A DNA stretch of 64,000 nt from Candidatus Uabimicrobium amorphum (GTDB taxonomy: Bacteria; Planctomycetota; Uabimicrobiia; Uabimicrobiales; Uabimicrobiaceae): NCBI RefSeq assembly GCF_009002475.1, contig NZ_AP019860.1:7392501-7456500 (forward strand). Direction: 5' to 3'. The translations under genes and the position numbers were made by a program. The notes beneath the pieces are model-generated. The model saw only the letters and a list, made by a program, of their open reading frames with translations, did not search any database and was not told the origin of the DNA. This document shows positions 16,030 to 24,618 of this stretch, piece after piece; position 1 is the first letter of the stretch; every line of letters begins with the position of its first letter.

Positions 16030-17709
16030 TCACTTATAGTTTTTGGGAATAATAGCATCCAATGATTCTAATTTACTTCCATCATGGTTTTTGGTAAACT
16101 TTTTCGCTTTTAAGATAATCAAATTTGCTCCTGCAAGTAGTTGCTCATGGTTGCCTGGACGCAAACTCAGTTTCTTAAACAGCTTTAATAGCTCGGAGAT
16201 TTCGTGAATATCAGCTTTATTTTGTAGCGCAACCAAACGCCTGTATCCAATTTTTGCGCGCTCCATCGCATTAGTAAAATAGATACCTTTTTGGGTAGCT
16301 TTAGCTATCCCTCGTAAAGCGTATTCTAAATCGAGCATAGCTCCAACCACGAACATAACTCGTAGTCGTTGCTTAGTAGTTTCTGCATTTTGCGCATTAC
16401 GACTACGAACAAAATTGTGGCGCTCCATCCCTTGAGACCAACTTACAAATTCAAAATTCCGACTTCCGGCTCGATGCCCCCCCTTATTTACCAGTTCTTC
16501 ATCTAGTACGCTGTGACATGCATAACATTTTTGAGCAATGTTGTAAATATCAAGTGTATTGCCCATACCTTTTTTAGCAGCGCTTTCCAATCTTTTTTTT
16601 CGTGGTATATCAAAATTGTTGTGAATGTATAGCCAGTCTTTTCCTTCACCATGACATGACTCACAAGAAACACCTGACACTGCTTTTGGTTTGCCTCTTT
16701 GTTCTTGTTGCGTAAAGTGACATTTGACACAACGACCACTTCTTTTAATACTGCCCATGAGACCTAGTTTTTTAGATATTTGTTTTGCATTTGCTCTTAA
16801 AGGCATCCATTTAGTTTTGTAGTGAGGTGTTTTTTTCCATTGGGCCGTTTCTTTTCGGTGACATTCGCTACATTTATCAGCCGTAACTATTTTTTTGTAG
16901 TTAGTTGGTCGTCTTTTTCTATCAAAGTTACTACGCATTTGTTCTAATTCATTTTTGGAAAGTTTTAAACTTCTAGTTATTTGCAAAATTTTTTGCCATG
17001 TTTTTTTCCGTTCTTTTGTCATTTTCTCTAATTTTTCCTGTTTGGCTAATTTTTTCTGTTCGGCTTTATACTTGCTTATATTTTTGTAGATGTCTTCGTC
17101 GCCAATCCCAAGTTCTTCAATAACCTGGTTAATTACACGATCTATACTTTCTAGTTTCTTTTTAAGTCTCTGTATTTCCTGTTTCTGCCTTTGGATAATT
17201 TTTTGTTGTTTCTCTTTTTTCTTTTTTAGCAAACTTATTTCAGAAAAATTTTTATACAAGCTTTTGTTATTTTTATGTGAATACGGTAATGTATAATAGA
17301 CTAACTTTTTAACATTGTCGAAATCCACATTTTGCTTTTTTCCTAATATTGTAGTTTTACTTACAGTAAATTCATATTGACCTATGAGATCATTGTTACT
17401 CATATCTATATCAAACAATGTCATACGAATTTTTTGATCCAACAAAATAGAAACCTGTGTTTCTAAAACTTCATCTATTTTTACACTATCTTGGTACTTT
17501 TTACTTACAAATACATTTGTCCAGCGATTCTCCTGCCAAATATCTACATGTAAAATAATATCGGGTTTGCCAAGAAGACTATCCCATTTTTTACCCTTTT
17601 TATTTTTTGATGAGACTTCTATATCAGAGATGTAGAGATAGTTTTCTTGACTAAATGCAAAAATTGCAAAAATAAAAAGATTTATAAATAGGAGTGTGTA
17701 TAACTTCAT
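16030..17709 (-). CDS. Secreted C2-like plus tetraheme cytochrome c fusion, 559 aa
   Basis: A signal peptide (1-20) and a C2-like beta domain (about 22-145) are followed by a long coiled coil (about 155-260) and a cytochrome region. The cytochrome region has four CxxCH heme sites: CSECH 280-284, CVKCH 327-331, CESCH 349-353 and CYACH 395-399. The spacing and the SGVSCESCHGEGKDW context resemble the cytochrome c554/multiheme electron-carrier family. The C-terminal 150 residues are helical (RGIAKATQKGIYFTNAMERA). Heme attachment would take place outside the cytoplasm. The coupling of a C2-like domain to a multiheme cytochrome is not one I know. Its close duplicate lies just downstream. Role in extracytoplasmic electron transfer or anchoring is inferred. 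Confidence 0.82.
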   Translation of the reverse strand: MKLYTLLFINLFIFAIFAFSQENYLYISDIEVSSKNKKGKKWDSLLGKPDIILHVDIWQENRWTNVFVSKKYQDSVKIDEVLETQVSILLDQKIRMTLFDIDMSNNDLIGQYEFTVSKTTILGKKQNVDFDNVKKLVYYTLPYSHKNNKSLYKNFSEISLLKKKKEKQQKIIQRQKQEIQRLKKKLESIDRVINQVIEELGIGDEDIYKNISKYKAEQKKLAKQEKLEKMTKERKKTWQKILQITRSLKLSKNELEQMRSNFDRKRRPTNYKKIVTADKCSECHRKETAQWKKTPHYKTKWMPLRANAKQISKKLGLMGSIKRSGRCVKCHFTQQEQRGKPKAVSGVSCESCHGEGKDWLYIHNNFDIPRKKRLESAAKKGMGNTLDIYNIAQKCYACHSVLDEELVNKGGHRAGSRNFEFVSWSQGMERHNFVRSRNAQNAETTKQRLRVMFVVGAMLDLEYALRGIAKATQKGIYFTNAMERAKIGYRRLVALQNKADIHEISELLKLFKKLSLRPGNHEQLLAGANLIILKAKKFTKNHDGSKLESLDAIIPKNYK

Positions 17710-17905
17710 AATTACCTTTCTAACAATATTTTAGTGACTATATAATTTTTTTATTCACGGCACAAACGATCAGGAACTAGATAGACCAGGGAGAATTTAT
17801 CGTAGTAAGAACAACAGGAAAACATCAATATACTCTAGAGAAGAAAAAAGTTAAGCATGAAACAAGATGAGCAAAAACTAACAATTTGTTACTCACGAGT
17901 AAGTG
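17710..17905. other. Upstream region of the cytochrome gene
   Basis: Non-coding. The 30 bases before the start (ATTACCTTTCTAACAATATT on the plus strand) are shared with the downstream paralogue, so the duplicated unit includes the leader. Confidence 0.4.
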
Positions 17906-18157
17906 CTAACGGCTAAAACAGAGAAAGGTAGGTTGAATTTCTCCTTGCTCTCGCCGCATTCCATTCGTTTTTAAAGTGATTGCTCTCTTACCTTCTTCTG
18001 GAGTGAGATTATGACAATCGAACTCAGTACTCTCCGACGTTAATCTTCGCTTTACTTGTTTGAAGTTTTCTAAAGACGGAATAGCAATGTTTTTCCATTT
18101 TGTTTTACTCGCGGATATTTTGTAGCCGACAAATTTTTCTTTATCGAATTCGAGTTT
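17906..18157 (-). pseudogene. Gene fragment without start
   Basis: An 84-codon open stretch reads like real protein (FVGYKISASKTKWKNIAIPS ... HNLTPEEGKRAITLKTNG) but has no start codon. A one-base shift upstream adds GTERVIGLLK, suggesting a frameshifted remnant. I cannot assign a family. Confidence 0.4.
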
Positions 18158-18249
18158 TTAATAGCCCGATTACACGCTCTGTACCTTCTTTATTTATTTA
18201 TTTTCTCCTACAAATTTTTATTTACATGTCGTTTTCATATTCCAGAACG

Positions 18250-20505
18250 CTAGGAACTTATCCATATCACATAAAAGGCGGAAAGGAGTATAACAAATAA
18301 AGCAAGTACAAAAAGAGTTAGGTCCTCTTCAGCAAACTTTTCTTGTTCTTTGTTTTTGACTTTTTTTTCTTCTAGTTCCCTTTCAAGTTCAAGTTCTTTG
18401 AATATTCGTTCTGCCTCAAGGTTTTCTAATATTCGTTCTGCCTGACCTAAGTCCAATAATCCTGAATCTAGTTCTGTTTCGAGTATTTCTATTTTATCTG
18501 CTGGCGATGGCACAAGCGTTTTGCCTTCTAGTTTCCTTTCTATTTCAAGTTGTCGCTTTAGTTGTCTCTCTTCTAATAACTTCTCACATTTTTCCATTTC
18601 TTCTTCTGCTAATGATGGCGCAAGTGCTTGGCCTTCTAGGTCATTTTTTAGTTCTTCTAATATTAGTTTTGCCGCACCTAAATCCAACAATCCTGAATCT
18701 AGTTCTGTTTCGAGTATTTCTTTTGCTTTTATATATTTTTCTGCCTTTATGCGTTCTATTACTTCTTCATATTTTTCCGCTTTTTTCATATCTTCTTTTG
18801 ATGGTGGCATAACGGTTTGCTTATTTACTATCTCTCTATGGAGGTGTTGAACATCTTCTTTAGAAAAGAAAAGATCACCATCAGATTCAATTAAGTTAAT
18901 ATATCCATCTACGGCATAGTTTATTAGTTCCTCTTCAGTAATCTGCAAAAATTTTAATACTTGAGTTTTTGATAAATCTTCTATAGGTATACTTAAATTT
19001 GTATTTTGGCTTTTGGGTATTGCTTCTGATGTACCTTTTTGCTCTAAAGAATCATTTTTTTCGCTTTTCCCATCCGAATATTTGGTATTTTTTGCAAGGT
19101 ACATAAATTCATAATCGGAGATCTGAATCAGAGACATATCTAGAAGTTCCGTTTTTTCATTTACAACTTTTGATTGGACAACAATTGATTCATTACGGCT
19201 TAAATTTTCAATTGTTACTTTACCTTCTTCTACGCGAATTAGTGCCTGTGTTCTAGATATACTAGTGTGCTGTATAACTATATCGTTATTAAAGCTTCTT
19301 CCTAAATAATTGTTGCGTTTTTTCAATGGCAATAGAATTTTTCCACCTTGATTATCTATCATGTAGAGATATGGATAGATGTTCTCATTACTAAATTCTC
19401 CGGCATGCTCTATCAAATGTAAATGGAGAGTATGGGTATCACTATATCTTTCCTTCTGGGAAGATTTTAGACATTTTAAGCAGATAGTTTTTAGTTCTTC
19501 AGATATTCTATCTTCTGATTTGAAGCTTTTATCGATATAACTTTTAGCTAAAATCTGTGGTAGGAATTCGCCATCATTTGCGTATCTTCCGGTTAGGACT
19601 TCATACAAAGTAGCTCCTAAGGAATATATATCATGAGAAGGCGCTGGTTTGTTTTTGTCAAGCCTTTCTGGAGCAATGTATCTTAAAGTACCAGATGTGT
19701 TTTCTTTATTTGTTGCATCGCCAATGATTGCAATTCCAAAGTCTACTATTTTTGGTTTTTTTGTCTCAAACGAAACTAATATGTTCTGTGGTTTTATATC
19801 TTGATGATAGATGTTTTTCTGGTGTATGTAATTTAGAGCATCGGCCAGTTGTGCAAAATACTCACATACATTTGCTTCAAATCTTGATTCGTCACGTTTT
19901 TCATGAAAAAATTCTTTAATATTATCTCCTTCAACATACTCCATTACAATATAAGGAATATGCTGTTCATCTATTCCAAAATCATAAATATGTACGATGT
20001 TAGGATGATTAAACTTCGCAACGATCTGCGCTTCTTTTTCGAATTGTTCTATGCCTTTTTCATCCAGAATAAACTTACTCTTTTTTATTGCCACATGCCT
20101 TTTTAATGAGCGATCAAATGCTTTATAAACAATTCCATAACCGCCTTCGCTAATTTTTTCCAGTATTTCATATTTGTCTATTGTAAGTTTTTGAGAACCT
20201 GTTGCATTCTCATTTAAGTTATTGGTTATTTTTTGTTTATCTAAGTCTATAGTCTTTGTCTTTTCTTGTTCAATTATACTACTGGCAGCCGTCTGGAATA
20301 AGGGATATAAATATTCGCTTGCTTCAATGGATCTCCAGTATCGGATTGTTGGATCAATATCGTTTATCGGACTAACTGTTGCATTCTGATCTACTTCGAA
20401 TATTTGGCCTGTATTTGGACACTCATATCTATCAACCATATTTTGAAATATGATTTTGTGGTCCTCCTTGCACGAAGGGCAGTTGATTTTTATTTTTATT
20501 CTCAC
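18250..20505 (-). CDS. Ser/Thr protein kinase with FHA domain and C-terminal membrane anchor, 751 aa
   Basis: Domains in order: an N-terminal zinc-ribbon-like piece (CPSC at 9-12, CPNTG at 29); a protein kinase domain from about 112 (G-loop GGYG, catalytic K141, HQDIKPQN at 234-241, DFG); an FHA domain at about 385-475 (LGRSFNNDIVI, SISRTQA); a coiled-coil section; and a C-terminal TM helix (LFVLALFVILLSAFYVIW). The catalytic-loop Arg of HRD is Gln, which occurs in active non-RD kinases. The coiled coil contains a duplicated segment, EILETELDSGLLDLG, near residues 605 and 685. FHA domains bind phosphothreonine, so self-recruitment to phosphorylated partners is likely. A GTG start is used, with AAAGGA eight bases upstream. 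Catalytic domain faces the cytoplasm. Confidence 0.88.
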   Translation of the reverse strand: MRIKIKINCPSCKEDHKIIFQNMVDRYECPNTGQIFEVDQNATVSPINDIDPTIRYWRSIEASEYLYPLFQTAASSIIEQEKTKTIDLDKQKITNNLNENATGSQKLTIDKYEILEKISEGGYGIVYKAFDRSLKRHVAIKKSKFILDEKGIEQFEKEAQIVAKFNHPNIVHIYDFGIDEQHIPYIVMEYVEGDNIKEFFHEKRDESRFEANVCEYFAQLADALNYIHQKNIYHQDIKPQNILVSFETKKPKIVDFGIAIIGDATNKENTSGTLRYIAPERLDKNKPAPSHDIYSLGATLYEVLTGRYANDGEFLPQILAKSYIDKSFKSEDRISEELKTICLKCLKSSQKERYSDTHTLHLHLIEHAGEFSNENIYPYLYMIDNQGGKILLPLKKRNNYLGRSFNNDIVIQHTSISRTQALIRVEEGKVTIENLSRNESIVVQSKVVNEKTELLDMSLIQISDYEFMYLAKNTKYSDGKSEKNDSLEQKGTSEAIPKSQNTNLSIPIEDLSKTQVLKFLQITEEELINYAVDGYINLIESDGDLFFSKEDVQHLHREIVNKQTVMPPSKEDMKKAEKYEEVIERIKAEKYIKAKEILETELDSGLLDLGAAKLILEELKNDLEGQALAPSLAEEEMEKCEKLLEERQLKRQLEIERKLEGKTLVPSPADKIEILETELDSGLLDLGQAERILENLEAERIFKELELERELEEKKVKNKEQEKFAEEDLTLFVLALFVILLSAFYVIWISS

Positions 20506-20531
20506 ATTAGATATCCTTTAGAATGTTCTGA

Positions 20532-20896
20532 AAACCTAAAAAGGTTACTCCAAAATACTTCAATCCGCCAATAAAAAAACGATTTCGCGAAACAGCGGCA
20601 GTAACTGCTTTGACTAGTAACTCAAAGCGTTTGCAACTTCTCTGAATTGAATACGCTACTAATACGCTCGATACCGCATTTCTACCATACTTAACTGTGG
20701 TAACCCAAACCTCAACCAACAATGAGGTCACACAGCGTGCTGAAGAGTTAGTCGTGAAGATACAACAAAATTCAGGAAAAAACAAAGTGATTTTGATATT
20801 CCTTGCCATCTTGACTGTCTTTTTAATAAGGGACTTTTTGCAATTGGATTGATCTTGATATTTTTGGCTAAGGTAGCTTTACATTCTATTCATTGA
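20532..20896 (+). pseudogene. Decayed membrane-protein gene with two in-frame TGA stops and a frameshift
   Basis: From an ATG at about 20529 the plus strand reads MF-stop, then KPKKVTPKYFNPPIKKRF, a second TGA after KRLQLL, then IEYATNTLDTAFLPYLTVVT and a TM segment (VILIFLAILTVFLI). A one-base shift continues into a second TM (GLFAIGLILIFLAKVALHS). Both stops could be single-base changes from Trp TGG. Antisense to it there is an open frame that I regard as chance. Original function unknown. Confidence 0.5.
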
Positions 20897-21106
20897 GGAG
20901 TGACATCTTCGATTTTGTTGTGTATCTGGCTTGTTTTGGTGTGCATTTTACTTCTAGTTAGCTATACAGTTGACTGTACTTTTTTATACCAGTAAAATGT
21001 ATAAAACTACATATGTTACAAGTAACAGTATATATAACACAGAGTAACTATTTCATGAACCGCAAAGGGTAAAAAAGTAAAAGAGCAAAGTGATACAAGT
21101 CTACTG
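20897..21106. other. Short non-coding gap
   Basis: Contains a hydrophobic 31-codon plus-strand reading from a GTG at 20900 (VTSSILLCIWLVLVCILLL) that may be more remnant of the decayed membrane protein. Nothing else supportable. Confidence 0.3.
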
Positions 21107-23089
21107 TTAATTGTCCGCAGTCCAAGTAATACAAGGACGAAACCCCAAATCGTTAACAAAAAAGCTAGGCGAAGCATAGTGGCGATCCGCCGAACGACAA
21201 TCCCCAGTATGATAGTCCCACCCACCCCCACGAATAACACGTCTCGAACCCGACGATGCCCCTTGAGGATTGTTAGTTGTACTACTAGTGTAGTAGTTAC
21301 TGTCATACCAATCTGCACACCACTCCCACACATTCCCTGCCATATCATACAAACCAAATGCATTTGGAGATTTTTGCCCTACTTTATGAGTTTGACGACT
21401 AGAGTTACTATGCCACGCATAGTTCCCATCCATCGAATTTCCCCAATAATACTTACTACGAGTTCCCGCACGGCAGGCGTACTCCCACTCCGCCTCTGTC
21501 GGCAATCGCATACCAAGTCTATCACAAAAAGATTTACTCTTTGTCCAACTCACATTCTCCATAGGAAGTTTGTTATCTTTGACATCCGAAAATTTACTGT
21601 CCTTAAAATATGAAGGATTATCTCCCATAACACTTCGCCAAACTTCCTGAGTCACTTCATGCTTTGCCAACAAAAAACTGTTCACACTCACACGGTGCAT
21701 TGGTTTTTCATCAACGCCCACACCAGAATCGTTACTTCCCATGTTGAAACTTCCTCCGGGAATAAGAACAAACTCCATTCCTGTACGATCATGGCGGTAC
21801 TCCTTCATTGTATGTGTTTGTCCACCACAAGAATATGTTTTCTCATGCAAAAACTTAAACCCTGGCATACTCGCCACATTGACCACATCAGCATTATCCA
21901 TTCCTTTCCACCAAAAGGCAAGAATTGCCAATGAAATAATAAAGAACAATATCAAATAGCGACTTTTACTTCTTTTTTTATGTCTCTTTTTACATTGTTC
22001 GACATTGTCATGTGGTGTTATTTCGTTTATCGAAAACTCGGTTTCGGTGACCTCTTTTTCAACTGTAGTTTGTAAAAAATCTTTCGCTGTTGGCCTCTGT
22101 TGTGGATCTTTGTTAAGACTTCTCATTACAAGTTCTTTGAGACGACTAGAAACCGGGTATATTGCTTTCTCTTCGATATCTGTAGCCTCGCAAACAAATA
22201 TACTACGCATCAACTCAGGCATGGTTTGTCCTTTGAAAGGAGATTCTTTGCAAATCATTTCATACAGTATAACACCCAACGACCAAATATCTGTAGCTGG
22301 TTGCGCCGTACCATCAAAAGCCTCCGGAGCAGCATAGCGTGGAGTATAACCTCCTTTGAGGGATTTCAACGATTCACTTTCTAACTTCATTTGTGCTGTA
22401 CCAAAGTCAGATACTTTCAAAATGCCATTGTGCAATAAAACATTATCTGGTTTCAAGTCGCGGTGTATAAGAAGATCTGGCTGTAAACTATGAGAGGCTT
22501 GTAGAGCATTCGCAATCTCTTTTGCCCAGCGCTCGATATCTTCAGCATTGTATGGCTGTTGCATGCGATGTCTTAACACCCCCCCGTTGCAATATTCTAA
22601 GGCGAGATACGGGGAACGAATGTCGTGATCTAGAATTGAGACTACATTTGGACAACTTGATAGTCTACCTGTAGATAAAGCTTCCTGTGAAAACATCTGT
22701 CCTAGTTCCAACTTTGCCCATTGAATCGCTTCCTGTTCGTTTTGTTTGGAGGAAAGATTTTCGTTATGCTTATAACCGCTTTGTTGTGCGTAGTTATGCA
22801 AAATTTTTTCTGTTGGTCTTTTGATCGCCACAAATCTTGTTTTAGTATTAAGTAGTCGCTTAATATCCACCCCAAGGTATACTTTTCCAAAAGCACCTTC
22901 CCCTAATACTCGAAGTAAACCATAACGATTGTTTAGTATCGCAAATCTTTTATTGACAATATCTTGAGAATTTTTTTCGTTCCAACATACTAACTCTGAC
23001 GAGATTTGCTTTTGTACCAAGCGTAAAAAAATTTCGCTTGTTGTTAACTTTTCACCGTTACTTAGGCTCCAATTTTCATTGATTTTCAT
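21107..23089 (-). CDS. Ser/Thr protein kinase fused to formylglycine-generating-enzyme-like domain, 660 aa
   Basis: The kinase domain spans about 57-345 (G-loop GEGAFGKV, K90, HRDLKPDN at 209-216, SDFGTA, APE). A single TM helix lies near 375-393 (YLILFFIISLAILAFWW). The extracytoplasmic part, about 425-660, is a SUMF1/FGE fold: IPGGSFNMGSN, HEVTQEVW, LPTEAEWEYACRAGT, NVWEWCADWY and GFRPCITW. FGE enzymes oxidise a sulfatase cysteine; many kinase-linked copies instead bind ligands. The C-terminal Cys of the fold is present (RPC). This fusion is typical of Planctomycetes. The ATG at 23089 has CGGAG eight bases upstream. Likely a sensor kinase. Confidence 0.92.
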   Translation of the reverse strand: MKINENWSLSNGEKLTTSEIFLRLVQKQISSELVCWNEKNSQDIVNKRFAILNNRYGLLRVLGEGAFGKVYLGVDIKRLLNTKTRFVAIKRPTEKILHNYAQQSGYKHNENLSSKQNEQEAIQWAKLELGQMFSQEALSTGRLSSCPNVVSILDHDIRSPYLALEYCNGGVLRHRMQQPYNAEDIERWAKEIANALQASHSLQPDLLIHRDLKPDNVLLHNGILKVSDFGTAQMKLESESLKSLKGGYTPRYAAPEAFDGTAQPATDIWSLGVILYEMICKESPFKGQTMPELMRSIFVCEATDIEEKAIYPVSSRLKELVMRSLNKDPQQRPTAKDFLQTTVEKEVTETEFSINEITPHDNVEQCKKRHKKRSKSRYLILFFIISLAILAFWWKGMDNADVVNVASMPGFKFLHEKTYSCGGQTHTMKEYRHDRTGMEFVLIPGGSFNMGSNDSGVGVDEKPMHRVSVNSFLLAKHEVTQEVWRSVMGDNPSYFKDSKFSDVKDNKLPMENVSWTKSKSFCDRLGMRLPTEAEWEYACRAGTRSKYYWGNSMDGNYAWHSNSSRQTHKVGQKSPNAFGLYDMAGNVWEWCADWYDSNYYTSSTTNNPQGASSGSRRVIRGGGWDYHTGDCRSADRHYASPSFFVNDLGFRPCITWTADN

Positions 23090-23234
23090 CCTTTTCTCCG
23101 TACAGTGGGCTTGTTTTATCAGAGTCTTAAAATAGATATTTCCGCCAGCTTTTGATAACGAATTATACTATCACATAAAAAAACAAAAATACAGGTAAAT
23201 TTGGGCTTTAACAATTACATTATGCGCTGGTACA

Positions 23235-23450
23235 CTACCCCCAGTTTTTAATTGTAATTTTGTATCCCCCCCAATCTTGCCCATGTTGGATTAATTTTAC
23301 AATGTAAAGCTCAGGAACACCTATAAAAGTTTGTTGGGTAACTATCGGTCCTCTTAATTTTACAAACGAACAGAGAAAAAATTTAACTTTCCAGATTACT
23401 TTTAATTCTTTTAACTCATCGCCAACAATTTTTTTATTCTGATGAGATCC
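23235..23450 (-). pseudogene. Gene fragment without start
   Basis: A 72-codon open stretch preceded by a stop and lacking ATG/GTG/TTG at a sensible place reads like a protein C-terminus (KIVGDELKELKVIWKVKF, PELYIVKLIQHGQDWGGYKI). I take it as the tail of a lost gene. Family unknown. Confidence 0.4.
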
Positions 23451-23542
23451 TTAGTTTGATGGATGAGGGGCATCGAGGTCTTAGTGAGCTTCATTGTATA
23501 GACTATTTTAAAAAGTTTCAGAACGTATTACCCTTAATATTT

Positions 23543-23579
23543 TATCTATTTTAGCTCTTAAATAAAGATAAAATAGATA
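23543..23579. repeat. 11-bp inverted repeat
   Basis: TATCTATTTTA (23543-23553) and its exact complement (23569-23579) with a 15-base spacer, upstream of the serine recombinase gene. Could be a regulatory hairpin or a recombinase site half-pair. Confidence 0.35.
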
Positions 23580-23641
23580 GTGACAATGGCGTTGTCATTA
23601 CAGCGATTCTGAAAAAAACCCGAATTAAAATTGCCAACCTA

Positions 23642-23671
23642 AGTAGTAAAAAACGCTCGTTTTTTACTACT
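23642..23671. repeat. 14-bp perfect hairpin
   Basis: AGTAGTAAAAAACG and its complement flank CT. It lies about 170 bases before the serine recombinase start. It may be a bidirectional terminator, because T-runs lie within both arms, or a resolution-site feature. Confidence 0.4.
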
Positions 23672-23849
23672 CCTCTTTTCTAAAAAATACACGCCTCAAA
23701 TTTAACCTAAAAATTCCACACACCCCTTTCAAATTCTATTTATCATCAATTTCTACAAAAAGTTCGAAAAAGTCGTTTGAAAAATCAGTTTGACGATTGT
23801 AGTATCTCAATGAGATTATCGAACCGTTGATTATTATATGGAAAACAAT

Positions 23850-24431
23850 ATGAAAATCGGATACGCAAGAATTTCGACTAAGAATCAAAGTTTCAGCTTG
23901 CAAGTTGATGCTTTAGAAAAAGCAGGTTGTAATAAAATATACAAAGAGGTTATTTCTGGAGCAAAGTCAGAAAGAAAAGTACTTGAGAATCTCTTATCAA
24001 ATTTAAGAGAAGGGGATACTCTCATTGTTTGGAAGCTTGATCGCCTAGGAAGGTCATTAAAGCATCTTGTCGAACTCATTAACACCCTAATGAAAAAAAG
24101 AGTAGGCTTACAAAGCATTAATGATCCTGTTGACACAACTACTGCACAAGGACGCTTAATATTTAAGATATTTGCTTCTCTTGCGGAATTTGAACGTGAA
24201 ATTATTCGCGAACGTACTCAAGCAGGTTTACAAGCCGCGAAAGAACGAGGTAGAGTTGGTGGTAGACCAAAAGGTCTATCAAAAAAAGCGCAATCAACAG
24301 CTTGTGCAGCAGAAGCACTTTATAAAGAAGGAAAACTAAGCGTTCAAGAAATCGCCAATCAGTTAGGGATAGCTAAAAGTACATTATATAATTATTTACG
24401 ACACCGTAATGTCAAAATCGGTTTGAATTAA
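23850..24431 (+). CDS. Serine recombinase (resolvase/invertase family)
   Basis: About 193 residues with the resolvase/invertase layout. A catalytic N-terminal domain has the nucleophile Ser in GYARISTKNQS, then LVDLRVG-type strands (VWKLDRLGRS) and the long E helix (LAEFEREIIRERTQAGL). A C-terminal HTH follows (SVQEIANQLGIAKSTLYNYL). All active-site arginines of the family (R in ARIS, R in LDRLGRS) are visible. It likely resolves or inverts DNA at nearby res-like repeats. The ATG at 23850 has GGA before it. The ATG at 23838 has no ribosome site. A helicase-nuclease gene follows 190 bases on. Confidence 0.92.
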   Translation: MKIGYARISTKNQSFSLQVDALEKAGCNKIYKEVISGAKSERKVLENLLSNLREGDTLIVWKLDRLGRSLKHLVELINTLMKKRVGLQSINDPVDTTTAQGRLIFKIFASLAEFEREIIRERTQAGLQAAKERGRVGGRPKGLSKKAQSTACAAEALYKEGKLSVQEIANQLGIAKSTLYNYLRHRNVKIGLN

Positions 24432-24618
24432 ACATGTGACTACATCAAGCAACTACTTTAGAACAAAGAAAAAAAAATGCGAAACGATGTTTTTATAGCT
24501 ATACCATTTCATCCAATATAAAATAACCGAATGCTTACGACTATAACTACGCAAATTTCATATCCAAAACTTTTACTGTCAAATCATCTAAAATATTCCA
24601 TACTAGAAACCAAAAGGT

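Noticed and set aside
20507..20809. Minus-strand 100-codon frame
   Set aside because: Antisense to a more protein-like plus-strand remnant and without a ribosome site; its residues look like reversed coding.
20529..20852. Genome-wide UGA reassignment to Trp
   Set aside because: UGA is a plausible normal stop for other genes here (for example the antitoxin whose TGA overlaps the toxin start), so decay of one gene is the simpler reading.
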